35,376 bases of DNA, taken from an uncultured Prochlorococcus sp. Its GTDB lineage: Bacteria > Cyanobacteriota > Cyanobacteriia > PCC-6307 > Cyanobiaceae. Under the pieces are notes generated by a model, which ran no database searches, had not been told where the DNA came from, and saw only the letters and a list, made by a program, of their open reading frames with translations. Where the stretch lies: positions 1 through 35,376 of the forward strand of contig CACGBT010000014.1 in the NCBI GenBank assembly GCA_902571335.1, given 5' to 3'. The position numbers were made by a program, and so were the translations under genes. Below are positions 16,767 to 25,597 of this stretch, in pieces (the stretch's first letter is position 1; each line of letters begins with the position of its first letter).

Positions 16767-19700
16767 TTATTCTTTAACTCCTTCGATCTTATCCTCTACC
16801 TCTTGATATAGTTCTTTCAACTGTTCAATATTTTCATCTGAAGTTTCCCAATATCCCCTACCATTGACTTCTAGCAAAGTTCCAACAATTCTTCTAAAAC
16901 TATTAGGATTAAGATCCATTAATCTTTTCCTCATCTCTTCGTCATTTATAAATGTTTCATTAGTTTCTTCATATACAAAATTATCTACTTGACCACTTGT
17001 CGCGCTCCAACCAAGAGTGTAATTAAGCCTATTAGAAAGTTCTCTAACTCCCTCATAACCAGATTTGAGCATGCCTTCGTACCACTTAGGATTTAAAAGT
17101 TTTGTTCTTGAGTCTAACCTTATAGTTTCTCCAAGTGTTCTAACTTGTGCATTAGAAGTGGTTGTATCCGCTATGTAGCTACTTGGTTCTTTTCCGTCAT
17201 CTCTTAATGTCTTGATCAATTTTGTTGGATCCGAATCAAAATAATGACTTACATCTGTTAATGAAATCTCTGAAGAATCAAGGTTTTGAAATGTAACATC
17301 TGCTGTTTTCATTACTGACTCAAATACCTCTCTTTTTTGATTCATCTCACCTGGATTATCGGCATTAAAAGCATATGTTTTGCGAGATAAATACATCTCT
17401 TGCAATTCATTTTCTTCCTCCCATGTTGAATTTTCTACGGCTAAATTAACATTTGAACTGTAACTTCCACTTGCATTAGAGAATACTCTCGCTGAAGCTT
17501 CTCTGATAGAAGTGCCTTCTTTTTCTGCTTGTTCTAGTGAATGTTTCCTTACAAAATTAGATTCCAATGGTTCATCAGCTTCAGCTGCTAATTTGACTGC
17601 CTGATCTATTAATGCCATTTGATTGATAAATAGATCTCTAAATACTCCTGAACAATTAACTACTACATCTATTCTTGGCCTACCTAATTCTTTTAAAGGG
17701 ATTAATTCTAGTTTGTTAATTCTGCCAACAGAATCTGGTTTTGGTTTTACCCCAACAAACCATAAGATTTGTGCAAGTGATTCTCCGTAAGTTTTGATGT
17801 TATCAGTACCCCATAAAACACAGGCTATTGTTTCAGGCCAAGTTCCTTGCTCTTCTTTTTGTCTTTCAATTAGTTTATCAACAACAGATTTAGCTGCAGC
17901 TACTGCTGCTGTAGTTGGGATTGATTGAGGATCAAGTGCATGGATATTTTTACCACTGGGCAAAACACCTGGATTCCTTATGGGATCTCCACCTGGTCCA
18001 GGTAAAACATAATTTCCATCTAGTGCTTTAATGAGGCTATCCATTTCTTTGTCTGCACAGACCTGTTCCAGACAGAAAAGTAAGTAATCAAATAATTTAT
18101 TTAACTCCTTCTGATTAACTTCATTAAATCCATTTAATCTGCAGATTCTTAGCCAAGGGGTAGGTAGATTTAAACCAAAAACTTTAAGTAAATCAAAAAG
18201 TTTGGAAAGAAGTGATTTCTCTAGATAAACTCTACCATCAACAATTTTTAAAGAGTTCACCATCGAAAAAATCGACTCTCTTGCTGTCTTTATGATTTTT
18301 TCATTTAACTCTACAAATTTAAGTTCACCTTTATTATTACCATCATAAATTTGTTCAATAGTTAGACTTATGGATTCTGCGAGTAATCCGGGAAGAGATC
18401 TTAATCCTTCTTGTTCTCTCTCTAAAGATGCAATATTTACAAGTGTTGCAACAGCTTCTTCTGCTGTTGGAGCTTCTCCAATAGTATGAAGACCGCAAGG
18501 TAACAATCTACTTTCAATTTCCATCAACTGTTTATAGATATTACCGACAAATAGATCTCTTTCATCTATTGAAAGTTCTTCTACATCTGTTGAAGGGAGC
18601 TCTACATCTTTGTCAAGGTTACATTGTTTAGAAGTCTCAACTATTGCATTAACAATTTGAATACCCCTGCTATTTTCTCTTAATTGTTGATAAGAGCCTA
18701 CGAGTTCACTAAGTTCTTTAAGTCCTTTGTAAAGTCCTGCATTCTCCGCTGGAGGAGTCAGATAACTAATAGTTGAAGCATATCCTCTTCTCTTCGCAAT
18801 TGTTGCTTCAGATGGATTATTAGCAGCGTAGTAATATAAATTAGGTAATGATCCAATGAGAGAATCCGGATAGCATGTTTCACTCATGCCCATTTGCTTC
18901 CCAGGCATAAATTCGAGTGAGCCGTGAGTTCCAAAATGAAGAACAGCATCAGCACCCCAGATTTTTTCTACATACGTGTAATAAGCAGCAAAACCATGAT
19001 GAGGACTTGCACTTCTTGAATAGAGCAATCTCATGGGATCGCCTTCATAACCGAATGTAGGTTGAACTCCTATGAAAACATTTCCAAAATGTTTTCCATA
19101 AATAAGAAGGTTTTGTCCGTCACTATTAAGGTTCCCAGGAGGTTTACCCCAATTTTCTTCAAGTCTTTGTGAATATGGTGTAAACTCTTCGTACTCTTTT
19201 ACTGACATCTTATGAGCAATATTTAACTCTGGAGAGCCATCCATTGCTTCAGGGTTGTTAATTACTTTTTCCATTAATTCTTTTGAATTACTTGGAAGTT
19301 CATCTATTTGATATCCTTTCGATTTCATTTCAAGAAGTACTCTATAAATTGAACCGAAAACATTTAAGTATGCTGCCGTACCAACATTTCCTTTGTCTGG
19401 TGGAAAACTAAAAACTGTGATGGCTAATTTTTTATCCTTTCTTTGTTTAACTCTTAAAGTTGACCATTTTATTGCTCTTTCAGCTATTACATCAACTCGA
19501 TCTTGGAGCGTATGCGCCTTACCTGTAGCATCATCACGACCTGAGAGAATAATAGGTTCAATAGCACCATCAAGTTCTGGAATTGCGATCTGAAGTGCTA
19601 CCTGAACAGGGTGTAAACCTAAATCACTATCTTCCCATTCTTGTGTGGTTTGGAAGACTAATGGAAGTGCAACCATGTAGGGTCTGTTTAACCTTTTTAG

Positions 19701-20777
19701 GGCTTCAATAGCTTTAGGATGATCTTGTCTTGCTGGCCCACCAACTAGTGCAAATCCTGTTAGAGATACAACTCCATCTACTATAGGTTGATCCTTATTT
19801 ATGGAGTCGTAATAAAATTCATTAACTGGTTTAGAAAAATCTAGACCACCACAGAAGATAGGTAGTACTCTCGCACCTCTGTATTCCAATTCTTGTATAA
19901 CAGCAACGTAATGAGCATCATCTCCTGTAACGATATGACTCCTTTGAAGCACTAAGCCTATTGTTGGAGTTTTGTCATCTTTAGGATTTATATCTTTCCT
20001 ATTATTTTCCCAATTTTGATATTCTTTAAGACTTTCAAACATGCAAGGAGCAAGAGGATGCCAAATTCCTAAATCTGGGAATGTTTCAGGGTCTTGAATT
20101 TTGAATTCTTCTATTTGATCTTTTATGATCTCTGAAACAGCGTACTTTTCAGAAATCATTAACAAGAAGTTCTTTAAGTTCTCTGTGGTACCTCCTAACC
20201 AGTACTGAAAACTCAGAATAAAAGTTCTAGCATCTTGAGCTTTTTCTACTGGTAGATATTTAAGTATTGAAGGTAGGGTATTTAATAACTTCAACATTGA
20301 ATCTTGGAAACTTGCTCCATCAGATTCTTTTTTCTTTTTTATTAAATCTCCAATAATACTTTTAGATTGACCAAGTTGGGCCATACTAAATGAACCTAGC
20401 TTGTTCAATCTCATTACCTCTGGCATTGAGGGGAAAACAATTGATGCTTTAAGTTTGTCTTTAAATGGAGTTACTGCATCAACCACTTTTTGAGCAAGGT
20501 CTTCAATGAAAATTAGAGAAGCAACGAATATATCTGCATTAGCTATATCTTCTTTAAAATCTTCAAAATTACTATCATTCCTAAGTTCCTCAATAAGATA
20601 GCCACTAAGGTCTATGCCTATTGGCCCATTCATCTTATTTATTGACTTTGCAGCTTCCGTTAAGGAATTTTGGTATTGTGGCTCAAGGACAACATAAACT
20701 GCTTTTATTACAACTTTGTGTTTGTTATCCTCAACAGGAGATACTCTGCGGTTTGCTGAGCGGACCTGCGTAAACAT
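16767..20777 (-). CDS. chlH: Magnesium chelatase subunit H
   Basis: ChlH is the porphyrin-binding catalytic subunit that, with ChlI and ChlD, inserts Mg2+ into protoporphyrin IX, the first committed step to chlorophyll. At 1336 residues it is full length for the ChlH/CobN family. Recognisable blocks include [86 protein letters not shown], and near the C-terminus the [17 protein letters not shown] motif. chlI and chlD are not in the window. It is read alone and diverges from dapB over about 100 bp. It meets folP tail to tail with 8 bp between. Confidence 0.98.
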   Translation of the reverse strand: MFTQVRSANRRVSPVEDNKHKVVIKAVYVVLEPQYQNSLTEAAKSINKMNGPIGIDLSGYLIEELRNDSNFEDFKEDIANADIFVASLIFIEDLAQKVVDAVTPFKDKLKASIVFPSMPEVMRLNKLGSFSMAQLGQSKSIIGDLIKKKKESDGASFQDSMLKLLNTLPSILKYLPVEKAQDARTFILSFQYWLGGTTENLKNFLLMISEKYAVSEIIKDQIEEFKIQDPETFPDLGIWHPLAPCMFESLKEYQNWENNRKDINPKDDKTPTIGLVLQRSHIVTGDDAHYVAVIQELEYRGARVLPIFCGGLDFSKPVNEFYYDSINKDQPIVDGVVSLTGFALVGGPARQDHPKAIEALKRLNRPYMVALPLVFQTTQEWEDSDLGLHPVQVALQIAIPELDGAIEPIILSGRDDATGKAHTLQDRVDVIAERAIKWSTLRVKQRKDKKLAITVFSFPPDKGNVGTAAYLNVFGSIYRVLLEMKSKGYQIDELPSNSKELMEKVINNPEAMDGSPELNIAHKMSVKEYEEFTPYSQRLEENWGKPPGNLNSDGQNLLIYGKHFGNVFIGVQPTFGYEGDPMRLLYSRSASPHHGFAAYYTYVEKIWGADAVLHFGTHGSLEFMPGKQMGMSETCYPDSLIGSLPNLYYYAANNPSEATIAKRRGYASTISYLTPPAENAGLYKGLKELSELVGSYQQLRENSRGIQIVNAIVETSKQCNLDKDVELPSTDVEELSIDERDLFVGNIYKQLMEIESRLLPCGLHTIGEAPTAEEAVATLVNIASLEREQEGLRSLPGLLAESISLTIEQIYDGNNKGELKFVELNEKIIKTARESIFSMVNSLKIVDGRVYLEKSLLSKLFDLLKVFGLNLPTPWLRICRLNGFNEVNQKELNKLFDYLLFCLEQVCADKEMDSLIKALDGNYVLPGPGGDPIRNPGVLPSGKNIHALDPQSIPTTAAVAAAKSVVDKLIERQKEEQGTWPETIACVLWGTDNIKTYGESLAQILWFVGVKPKPDSVGRINKLELIPLKELGRPRIDVVVNCSGVFRDLFINQMALIDQAVKLAAEADEPLESNFVRKHSLEQAEKEGTSIREASARVFSNASGSYSSNVNLAVENSTWEEENELQEMYLSRKTYAFNADNPGEMNQKREVFESVMKTADVTFQNLDSSEISLTDVSHYFDSDPTKLIKTLRDDGKEPSSYIADTTTSNAQVRTLGETIRLDSRTKLLNPKWYEGMLKSGYEGVRELSNRLNYTLGWSATSGQVDNFVYEETNETFINDEEMRKRLMDLNPNSFRRIVGTLLEVNGRGYWETSDENIEQLKELYQEVEDKIEGVKE

Positions 20778-20879
20778 TGATTTTCTTTAAGTATTTTTAC
20801 CAGCCTACGAATGAAAAGACGTTATTGTGTGCAATATAAATAGCGTGTAACAACCTTTAAAAAAAAAATTTTTAAAAAA
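20778..20879. promoter_or_regulatory. Divergent promoter region chlH/dapB
   Basis: A 102-bp gap holding promoters for both genes. The centre contains TATAAAT (plus strand, near 20836) and its overlapping minus-strand counterpart TATATT, which could serve as opposing -10 elements. A long A/T homopolymer tract lies just before dapB. No regulator site is recognised. Confidence 0.35.
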
Positions 20880-21728
20880 ATGACTAAAAATTCTAAAAAA
20901 CCCATACCAGTACTAGTATCCGGAGCTTTAGGCAGAATGGGTAGCGAAGTTGTTAATGCCGTATTAAATTCTACAGATTGTGAACTTGTTGCAGCAATCG
21001 ACATAAACGAAAAGAACAATGGCTCAAATATTTCTGAATTATTAAAGGTAAAAAATTGTGATGTATTTGTTTCAAATGATTTTGAAGGAACTTTATGTTC
21101 TGTTAGTCAAAATTTTAGAAATGAAAAAATCAAACCTGTGCTGGTTGATTTTACTCATCCTGATTCTGTATATGAAAATACCAGATCAGCTATTGCATAT
21201 GGTGTATCACCAGTAGTAGGAACTACAGGTCTAACTCCTTCCCAAATACAAGATTTGTCTGTTTTTGCTGAGAAAGCATCGGTTGGTTGTGCAATAATTC
21301 CTAATTTTTCAGTAGGTATGGTTCTTCTTCAGCAGGCGGCATCGGTAGCTGCAAGGTTTTATGACAATATTGAATTAATAGAGATGCATCATAATCAAAA
21401 AGCTGATTCTCCTAGTGGGACGTGTATAAAAACTGTAGAAATGATTGAAGAATATCCAAAGAAATTTAATCAGAATTTAGTAAAAGAGTCTGAGTCATTG
21501 AAAGGTGTACGAGGTGGGCTCAGAGATTCAGGAATTAATATACATTCTGTACGATTACCAGGATTACTCGCTCATCAGTTAGTAATTATGGGATCTCCAG
21601 GTGAAACTTACACAATTAAGCATGACACTATTGATAGAAAGGCATATATGCCAGGAGTTTTACAGGCTATTAAAAAAATTGGTAATTATGAATCTTTAAT
21701 TTACGGACTTGAAAAATTAATTTTTTAA
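20880..21728 (+). CDS. dapB: 4-hydroxy-tetrahydrodipicolinate reductase
   Basis: DapB uses NAD(P)H in the second committed step of lysine/diaminopimelate synthesis. The 282-residue protein has the N-terminal nucleotide-binding loop ([12 protein letters not shown], 14-25). It also has VGTTGL, PNFSVGM, and the catalytic block [14 protein letters not shown] with the His pair and Lys. The C-terminal dimer segment ([12 protein letters not shown]) is present. The start lies in a run of A, with ATG at 20880. The gene is followed by a 213-residue membrane protein 1 bp later, so they are likely one operon. Confidence 0.96.
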   Translation: MTKNSKKPIPVLVSGALGRMGSEVVNAVLNSTDCELVAAIDINEKNNGSNISELLKVKNCDVFVSNDFEGTLCSVSQNFRNEKIKPVLVDFTHPDSVYENTRSAIAYGVSPVVGTTGLTPSQIQDLSVFAEKASVGCAIIPNFSVGMVLLQQAASVAARFYDNIELIEMHHNQKADSPSGTCIKTVEMIEEYPKKFNQNLVKESESLKGVRGGLRDSGINIHSVRLPGLLAHQLVIMGSPGETYTIKHDTIDRKAYMPGVLQAIKKIGNYESLIYGLEKLIF

Positions 21729-21729
21729 A

Positions 21730-22371
21730 ATGTTAATTCCAGTTAATTCAAATCAAATTTCTAAACTCATTCCTGCAGTTGGTACAGGAAGTCAATTTAA
21801 GTACGCGTTGGGGAATCCAAGAAAAATTCTTCAAAGAGTAATAGTTTCTTCAATAGGTGGATTTATTTCATTAATTATTAGTTCGACTGGAGATCAAACT
21901 AATAATTTCTGGTTATTCCTATGTGTTGGATTCTTTTTGTATATCATCTGGGGCCCAATTCTTGAATCAAGTAGAAAAAATTTGAAATTAAGAAAATATA
22001 AATTTTTTTGTATATTTGATGGTTATATATCAGATATCTATAAAACAGAAAAGATAGAAAGTTCAAGAGAACAATCTAATAGGCAAGGTCGATTAGAAGT
22101 TATTGAAAATAAAAGGACTTGGTTAGTACTTGAATTAGAAGATGAAGATGGTTATTTGGAAAAATTAAGTTTTCCTATGGAAAATAGACATAGTCAAATT
22201 AGGGTGGGTTCGAGTATTAGATGTTTAATAACTTCTGATAACCGTAATTTTGACAGAGATTTTTATTTGACTGATGCTTGGCTTCCTGAAATTAACATAT
22301 GGGTTGGTGAGTATCCCTATTTATTAAGACCAGCATTTGAGGAAATTTGCTATATTTATTTGAATAGATAG
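21730..22371 (+). CDS. Conserved cyanobacterial membrane protein (213 aa)
   Basis: The protein has two membrane segments (about residues 38-54 and 61-78) followed by a soluble β-rich domain of about 130 residues. That domain contains RTWLVLELEDEDGYLEKLSFPM and ends in NIWVGEYPYLLRPAFEEI. The N-terminal phrase NQISKLIPAVGTGSQFKYALG looks strongly conserved. I recall homologues being labelled as a phosphate ABC transporter permease in picocyanobacterial genomes, but nothing here resembles a PstC/PstA permease, so that label is probably wrong. Its role is unknown. It starts 1 bp after dapB and precedes the UbiH-like gene by 19 bp. Confidence 0.75.
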   Translation: MLIPVNSNQISKLIPAVGTGSQFKYALGNPRKILQRVIVSSIGGFISLIISSTGDQTNNFWLFLCVGFFLYIIWGPILESSRKNLKLRKYKFFCIFDGYISDIYKTEKIESSREQSNRQGRLEVIENKRTWLVLELEDEDGYLEKLSFPMENRHSQIRVGSSIRCLITSDNRNFDRDFYLTDAWLPEINIWVGEYPYLLRPAFEEICYIYLNR

Positions 22372-22390
22372 TTGATGCTTATATAGTCCC

Positions 22391-23545
22391 ATGAAAAATA
22401 AATTCAATTTTAAAATTGTTGGATCAGGTCCAACAGGTTTATTACTTTCAATTGCACTTTCAAAATTTGATTGCAATATTTTTTTAACTGATTTATTAAC
22501 AAAAGATAGATTAATTGATAAAGACAAAACTTATGCAATTACTCACTCAACAAGAAAAATCTTATCTAAATTCAGACTATGGGAAAAATTAGAACCATTT
22601 TTGTTTGGTTTTGATACCCTTTCAATTTCAGATAGCGTAACTTCTTCTTTTGCCAATTTATCAACTTCTGACTTAGATGATGATATAAGTTCTGATGAAA
22701 ATATTGGCTGGGTAGTTAAACATTCGGATCTCATGAACGTATTTTTTCAAGAGATGGATAATTATGAAAATATTTTTTTTATGACACCACAGAGATTGTT
22801 GCGTAAAAAAATATTATTTGATTATCAATTCTTTTCAACAGGAGCAAACTCACTTGATAAAAAATTCTTAGATTTTGTTGATATGAAAAAATCTTATAAT
22901 CAATCTTGTTTAACTTTTAGAGTTTCTCTTAGAGGTCATTGTGAAAAGCGTGCTTATGAAATTTTTAGAAAAGAAGGCCCGCTTGCATTATTACCTTTAG
23001 AAAAAAACTTATATCAAGTAATTTGGACTTCCAGTACATTAAAGGCAATTGAAAGGTTAAATTCTGACAAGAATTTTTTAATGGATAATTTATCAACAAT
23101 CTTGCCAGATGAATTTAAGTTGGACCAAATAATTGGCGAATTTAATATTTTTCCTGTTTCATTATCCTTAAATTTACCAGTTTTAAATTTTAAAAAATTG
23201 GTTTTTGTAGGAGATGCATTTCATACATTTCATCCTGTTGGTGGTCAGGGTCTAAATACTTGTTGGAGAGATGTTAATACTATTTATGATCTTTTTAATA
23301 AAAATGCTGCTATTACTAAAATGCAATTGATATTTTTTAAATTTAAGTATTTTTCAAGCAGGATTTTAGATATTATCGTCACTATTTTTATAACTGACTC
23401 ATTGATATCAATTTTTGCTAACAGAAACATTTTTTTATTTCCAATTAGGAAATTTTCATTTTTACTTTTAAATAAATTTCTTTTAACAAGAAAATTAGTC
23501 CTAAATCAAATGACTAAATCTCTCATTTACTCAAGTATTAAATAG
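22391..23545 (+). CDS. FAD-dependent hydroxylase, UbiH/VisC-like
   Basis: A 384-residue flavoprotein monooxygenase of the type that hydroxylates aromatic rings in quinone synthesis. The N-terminal Rossmann motif is VGSGPTGLLL (10-19). The second FAD motif is complete (VFVGDAFHTFHPVGGQGLNTCWRDV). The middle DG motif expected near residue 150 is degenerate (FFSTGANSLDKKF), so NAD(P)H or flavin contacts may differ. A hydrophobic, basic C-terminal region suggests membrane association. A plausible role is plastoquinone or related quinone modification, but this is inference. It is followed 5 bp later by DUF2949. Confidence 0.8.
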   Translation: MKNKFNFKIVGSGPTGLLLSIALSKFDCNIFLTDLLTKDRLIDKDKTYAITHSTRKILSKFRLWEKLEPFLFGFDTLSISDSVTSSFANLSTSDLDDDISSDENIGWVVKHSDLMNVFFQEMDNYENIFFMTPQRLLRKKILFDYQFFSTGANSLDKKFLDFVDMKKSYNQSCLTFRVSLRGHCEKRAYEIFRKEGPLALLPLEKNLYQVIWTSSTLKAIERLNSDKNFLMDNLSTILPDEFKLDQIIGEFNIFPVSLSLNLPVLNFKKLVFVGDAFHTFHPVGGQGLNTCWRDVNTIYDLFNKNAAITKMQLIFFKFKYFSSRILDIIVTIFITDSLISIFANRNIFLFPIRKFSFLLLNKFLLTRKLVLNQMTKSLIYSSIK

Positions 23546-23550
23546 AATTC

Positions 23551-23748
23551 ATGAATAATTATGTATCTAGAGAAATGATAATTTATTTATTTAATGTATT
23601 AGGTTTAGATGAATCTACTATTGAACTTGGTATAAAATTATCTATAAGAAATAACACCCCATTACCAATATTATTATGGAGTTATGGAATGCTAACTATT
23701 GAAGAGCTAGATAAGTTATATTCATTTTTATTTCAAAAAATTGAATAA
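23551..23748 (+). CDS. DUF2949 family protein (65 aa)
   Basis: A 65-residue protein matching the cyanobacterial DUF2949 family. An N-terminal helix (REMIIYLFNVLGLDESTIELGIKL) is followed by the signature PLPILLWSYGMLTIEELDKLYSFL. Homologues have LPMxLWQYGLI in this place. It is probably a small helical protein of unknown role. Its ATG sits 5 bp downstream of the hydroxylase stop, in a run of rightward genes of cyanobacteria-specific families. Confidence 0.8.
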   Translation: MNNYVSREMIIYLFNVLGLDESTIELGIKLSIRNNTPLPILLWSYGMLTIEELDKLYSFLFQKIE

Positions 23749-23814
23749 TAATTCTGTTATAATTCACTTACATCTTAATTTAGAACAATTACAGTTTTAA
23801 CTAGAGGAAATCAG

Positions 23815-24312
23815 GTATCAAGAAAATCTATAGAGAAGCTTGATTTATTATTATTAATACTAGAAACAATTGATTTAAATGGTATTCATTCCCTTTACGC
23901 CTTATCAAATAAACTTAATTTAAATAATGTTTTACCAAATAAAGTGACTATTTGGAAATTAAGGAACAATAATCCGTTGAGAAAATCTTATGTTAATAAC
24001 AATATTAAACTTAACGAATTCGATGCCTTAATTAGTATTACAGTTGAAATGTCTAAATTTTTATATCCTTATATCAGAGAGATACTGAAATCTAAAGAAG
24101 ATTTTAAAGAGAATTCAGTTATTTGGAATGATTTTAATAAGAGATTTATTGAGTTGATTAAAGAGAGATTTAATATAGAAAGTATGAGAGTGAAAAAGCT
24201 TTTAAATCAAGCTGAAAATGATGAGATTATCATAAAATATTTGCTTATTTTATCTTTTTCCATTTCAAATCAGGGTTATCAAAAGTTGAAGAATTTTTTA
24301 TACGATTTTTAA
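23815..24312 (+). CDS. DUF3038 family protein with missing or non-canonical start
   Basis: The frame is open from 23779 to 24312. The first canonical start in it is GTG at 23944, giving 122 residues. Yet codons upstream encode the most recognisable part of DUF3038 (KLDLLLLILETIDLNGI..., then LNNVLPNKVTIW and RNNNPLRKSY). No ATG, GTG or TTG lies upstream in frame. A good ribosome site (AGAGGA, 23803-23808) stands 6 bases before a GTA codon at 23815, exactly where a start would be expected. A GTG-to-GTA change, a rare start or a sequencing error would each explain this. The gene is just upstream of DUF4335, its frequent neighbour. Function is unknown. Confidence 0.7.
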   Translation, partial: VSRKSIEKLDLLLLILETIDLNGIHSLYALSNKLNLNNVLPNKVTIWKLRNNNPLRKSYVNNNIKLNEFDALISITVEMSKFLYPYIREILKSKEDFKENSVIWNDFNKRFIELIKERFNIESMRVKKLLNQAENDEIIIKYLLILSFSISNQGYQKLKNFLYDF

Positions 24313-24313
24313 T

Positions 24314-24904
24314 ATGATGCAAAATAAATTATCATTTCATCAATCTTCAACAAGTCTCGAAATAATAGGATTGCCAGATTATTCCAATAATGAAAATAAA
24401 GATCAAATATCTATAATTTCTCAATGGAAATTAACCATAGTTGATAAACCACTTATTGAAGGAAAATTAGAACATTTAGGACCTATTATGGATGCTTTTT
24501 ATATTTATTCAAATCTTTTAATCAAAAACCAAATTCCAATATATGAGTCTAAATTAATCGATATAAAAGCCGATAATCTCCACATACATAATATTGTTCT
24601 CAAAAGCTCTCAACCAAATGTAAAGCCTTTAGTTTTAAAGATTGGTAATTCATTGCTTTCAGATACCATAAATTGTTTTGATCAGTTAAATGAATCGCCA
24701 AAAGTAAGAATAAAAAAAACTGATATATCTATTAACATTCCTAAAAAATTAAGATTTGGGTTAAATAAAAAAGTTAACTTTATCAATTCCTTTATTTTAC
24801 CGTTTTTTGCTATTTGCTCTTTAATTCTTTTCTCTTCTTCTTTTGTTTATTTTTATAGTCCTTTTGAAAATATAGAAAAAAAAGAACTAATAAATCCTGA
24901 ATAA
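24314..24904 (+). CDS. DUF4335 family membrane protein
   Basis: A 196-residue protein with a β-rich N-terminal domain. It includes SSTSLEIIGLPD, ISQWKLTIVD and IEGKLEHLGPIMDAFYIYSN, matching the DUF4335 pattern. A Lys-rich linker follows (RIKKTDISINIPKKLRF), then one membrane helix near residues 159-180 (INSFILPFFAICSLILFSSS). It starts at a double ATG 1 bp after the DUF3038 stop, which indicates translational coupling. The partner order DUF3038–DUF4335 recurs in cyanobacteria, so a shared role is likely, but it is unknown. Confidence 0.78.
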   Translation: MMQNKLSFHQSSTSLEIIGLPDYSNNENKDQISIISQWKLTIVDKPLIEGKLEHLGPIMDAFYIYSNLLIKNQIPIYESKLIDIKADNLHIHNIVLKSSQPNVKPLVLKIGNSLLSDTINCFDQLNESPKVRIKKTDISINIPKKLRFGLNKKVNFINSFILPFFAICSLILFSSSFVYFYSPFENIEKKELINPE

Positions 24905-24992
24905 AGAGCAATTAGCATCTTAAATACAAACACGATACTATAGGTTAATTTCTTTTCAGAGTTATTCAAATTTATTCTTTGAGCTTTGATTT

Positions 24993-25361
24993 ATGGCAGA
25001 TTTAAACATCCCAAATTTGAATAGTAAATCTGATAAATATATTTTTAAAAAAAAATTAAATCTAAGAAGAAAATCCAAAAGAAGACTATTTACGGAATCT
25101 TTCTTTTTGTTTATTTTGAGTGTTTTATTAGTTTATATAAATTTTTTAATTCCTAATAAAAATTTGCTTTTACAAAATCTACCTTCGACATTTAATAAAT
25201 CTTTTTTATTATTAATTGATCTTTTTTCATATCTTTATGAAATATTTTTGGTAATTTTTATTTTTGTCTCTTCATTTACTGCTCTAATTTTAATGATAGG
25301 TTCTTTTTATAGGTTAATTAGAGTATCTAAGAGAAAGTCAAAACAAATTATTTATAAATAA
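24993..25361 (+). CDS. Hypothetical two-helix membrane protein (122 aa)
   Basis: A very basic N-terminal part (KKKLNLRRKSKRRLF) precedes a membrane segment at about 34-52. A second long one lies at about 70-108 (LLIDLFSYLYEIFLVIFIFVSSFTALILMIG), and a basic tail (RVSKRKSKQ) follows. Positive-inside distribution predicts both ends in the cytoplasm. I do not recognise a family. It ends 2 bp before the converging 53-residue ORF. Confidence 0.65.
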   Translation: MADLNIPNLNSKSDKYIFKKKLNLRRKSKRRLFTESFFLFILSVLLVYINFLIPNKNLLLQNLPSTFNKSFLLLIDLFSYLYEIFLVIFIFVSSFTALILMIGSFYRLIRVSKRKSKQIIYK

Positions 25362-25363
25362 TT

Positions 25364-25525
25364 TCAAATAGGTTGCATCAGGCCGCCACTTCCTGAATCA
25401 GAATCATCATCATCATTTTCCGTTTCTTCTCCAAAAAATGCAAATATGCCAAGTACAATTGATGAAAGAATAATGGATAAGGGTAAAATCGAAGTTTGGA
25501 TTCCGACGTCTATATATTCACCCAT
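25364..25525 (-). CDS. 53-aa membrane protein with acidic Asp/Ser/Gly tail
   Basis: A minus-strand ATG at 25525 opens a 53-codon frame ending in TGA. It encodes one hydrophobic helix (SILPLSIILSSIVLGIFAFF, about 12-31) and then an acidic tail (EETENDDDDSDSGSGGLMQP). Strongly ordered composition and the exact fit between its neighbours make chance unlikely. I have the impression that cyanobacteria share small proteins with this helix plus acidic-Gly tail ending in LMQP, but I cannot give a family name. It lies 72 bp downstream of mfd on the same strand. The acidic tail probably faces the cytoplasm and could bind a basic partner or metal. Confidence 0.65.
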   Translation of the reverse strand: MGEYIDVGIQTSILPLSIILSSIVLGIFAFFGEETENDDDDSDSGSGGLMQPI

Positions 25526-25597
25526 AAAACAAATAAATTTTTATAAACATAACCGAAATCAAACTGATTCGCGGATTTTATACAATTATTTAATAAT

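Noticed and set aside
21730..22371. Phosphate ABC transporter permease label for the 213-residue protein
   Set aside because: Only two membrane segments and a β-rich soluble domain are seen; there is no permease signature and no Pst genes are nearby.
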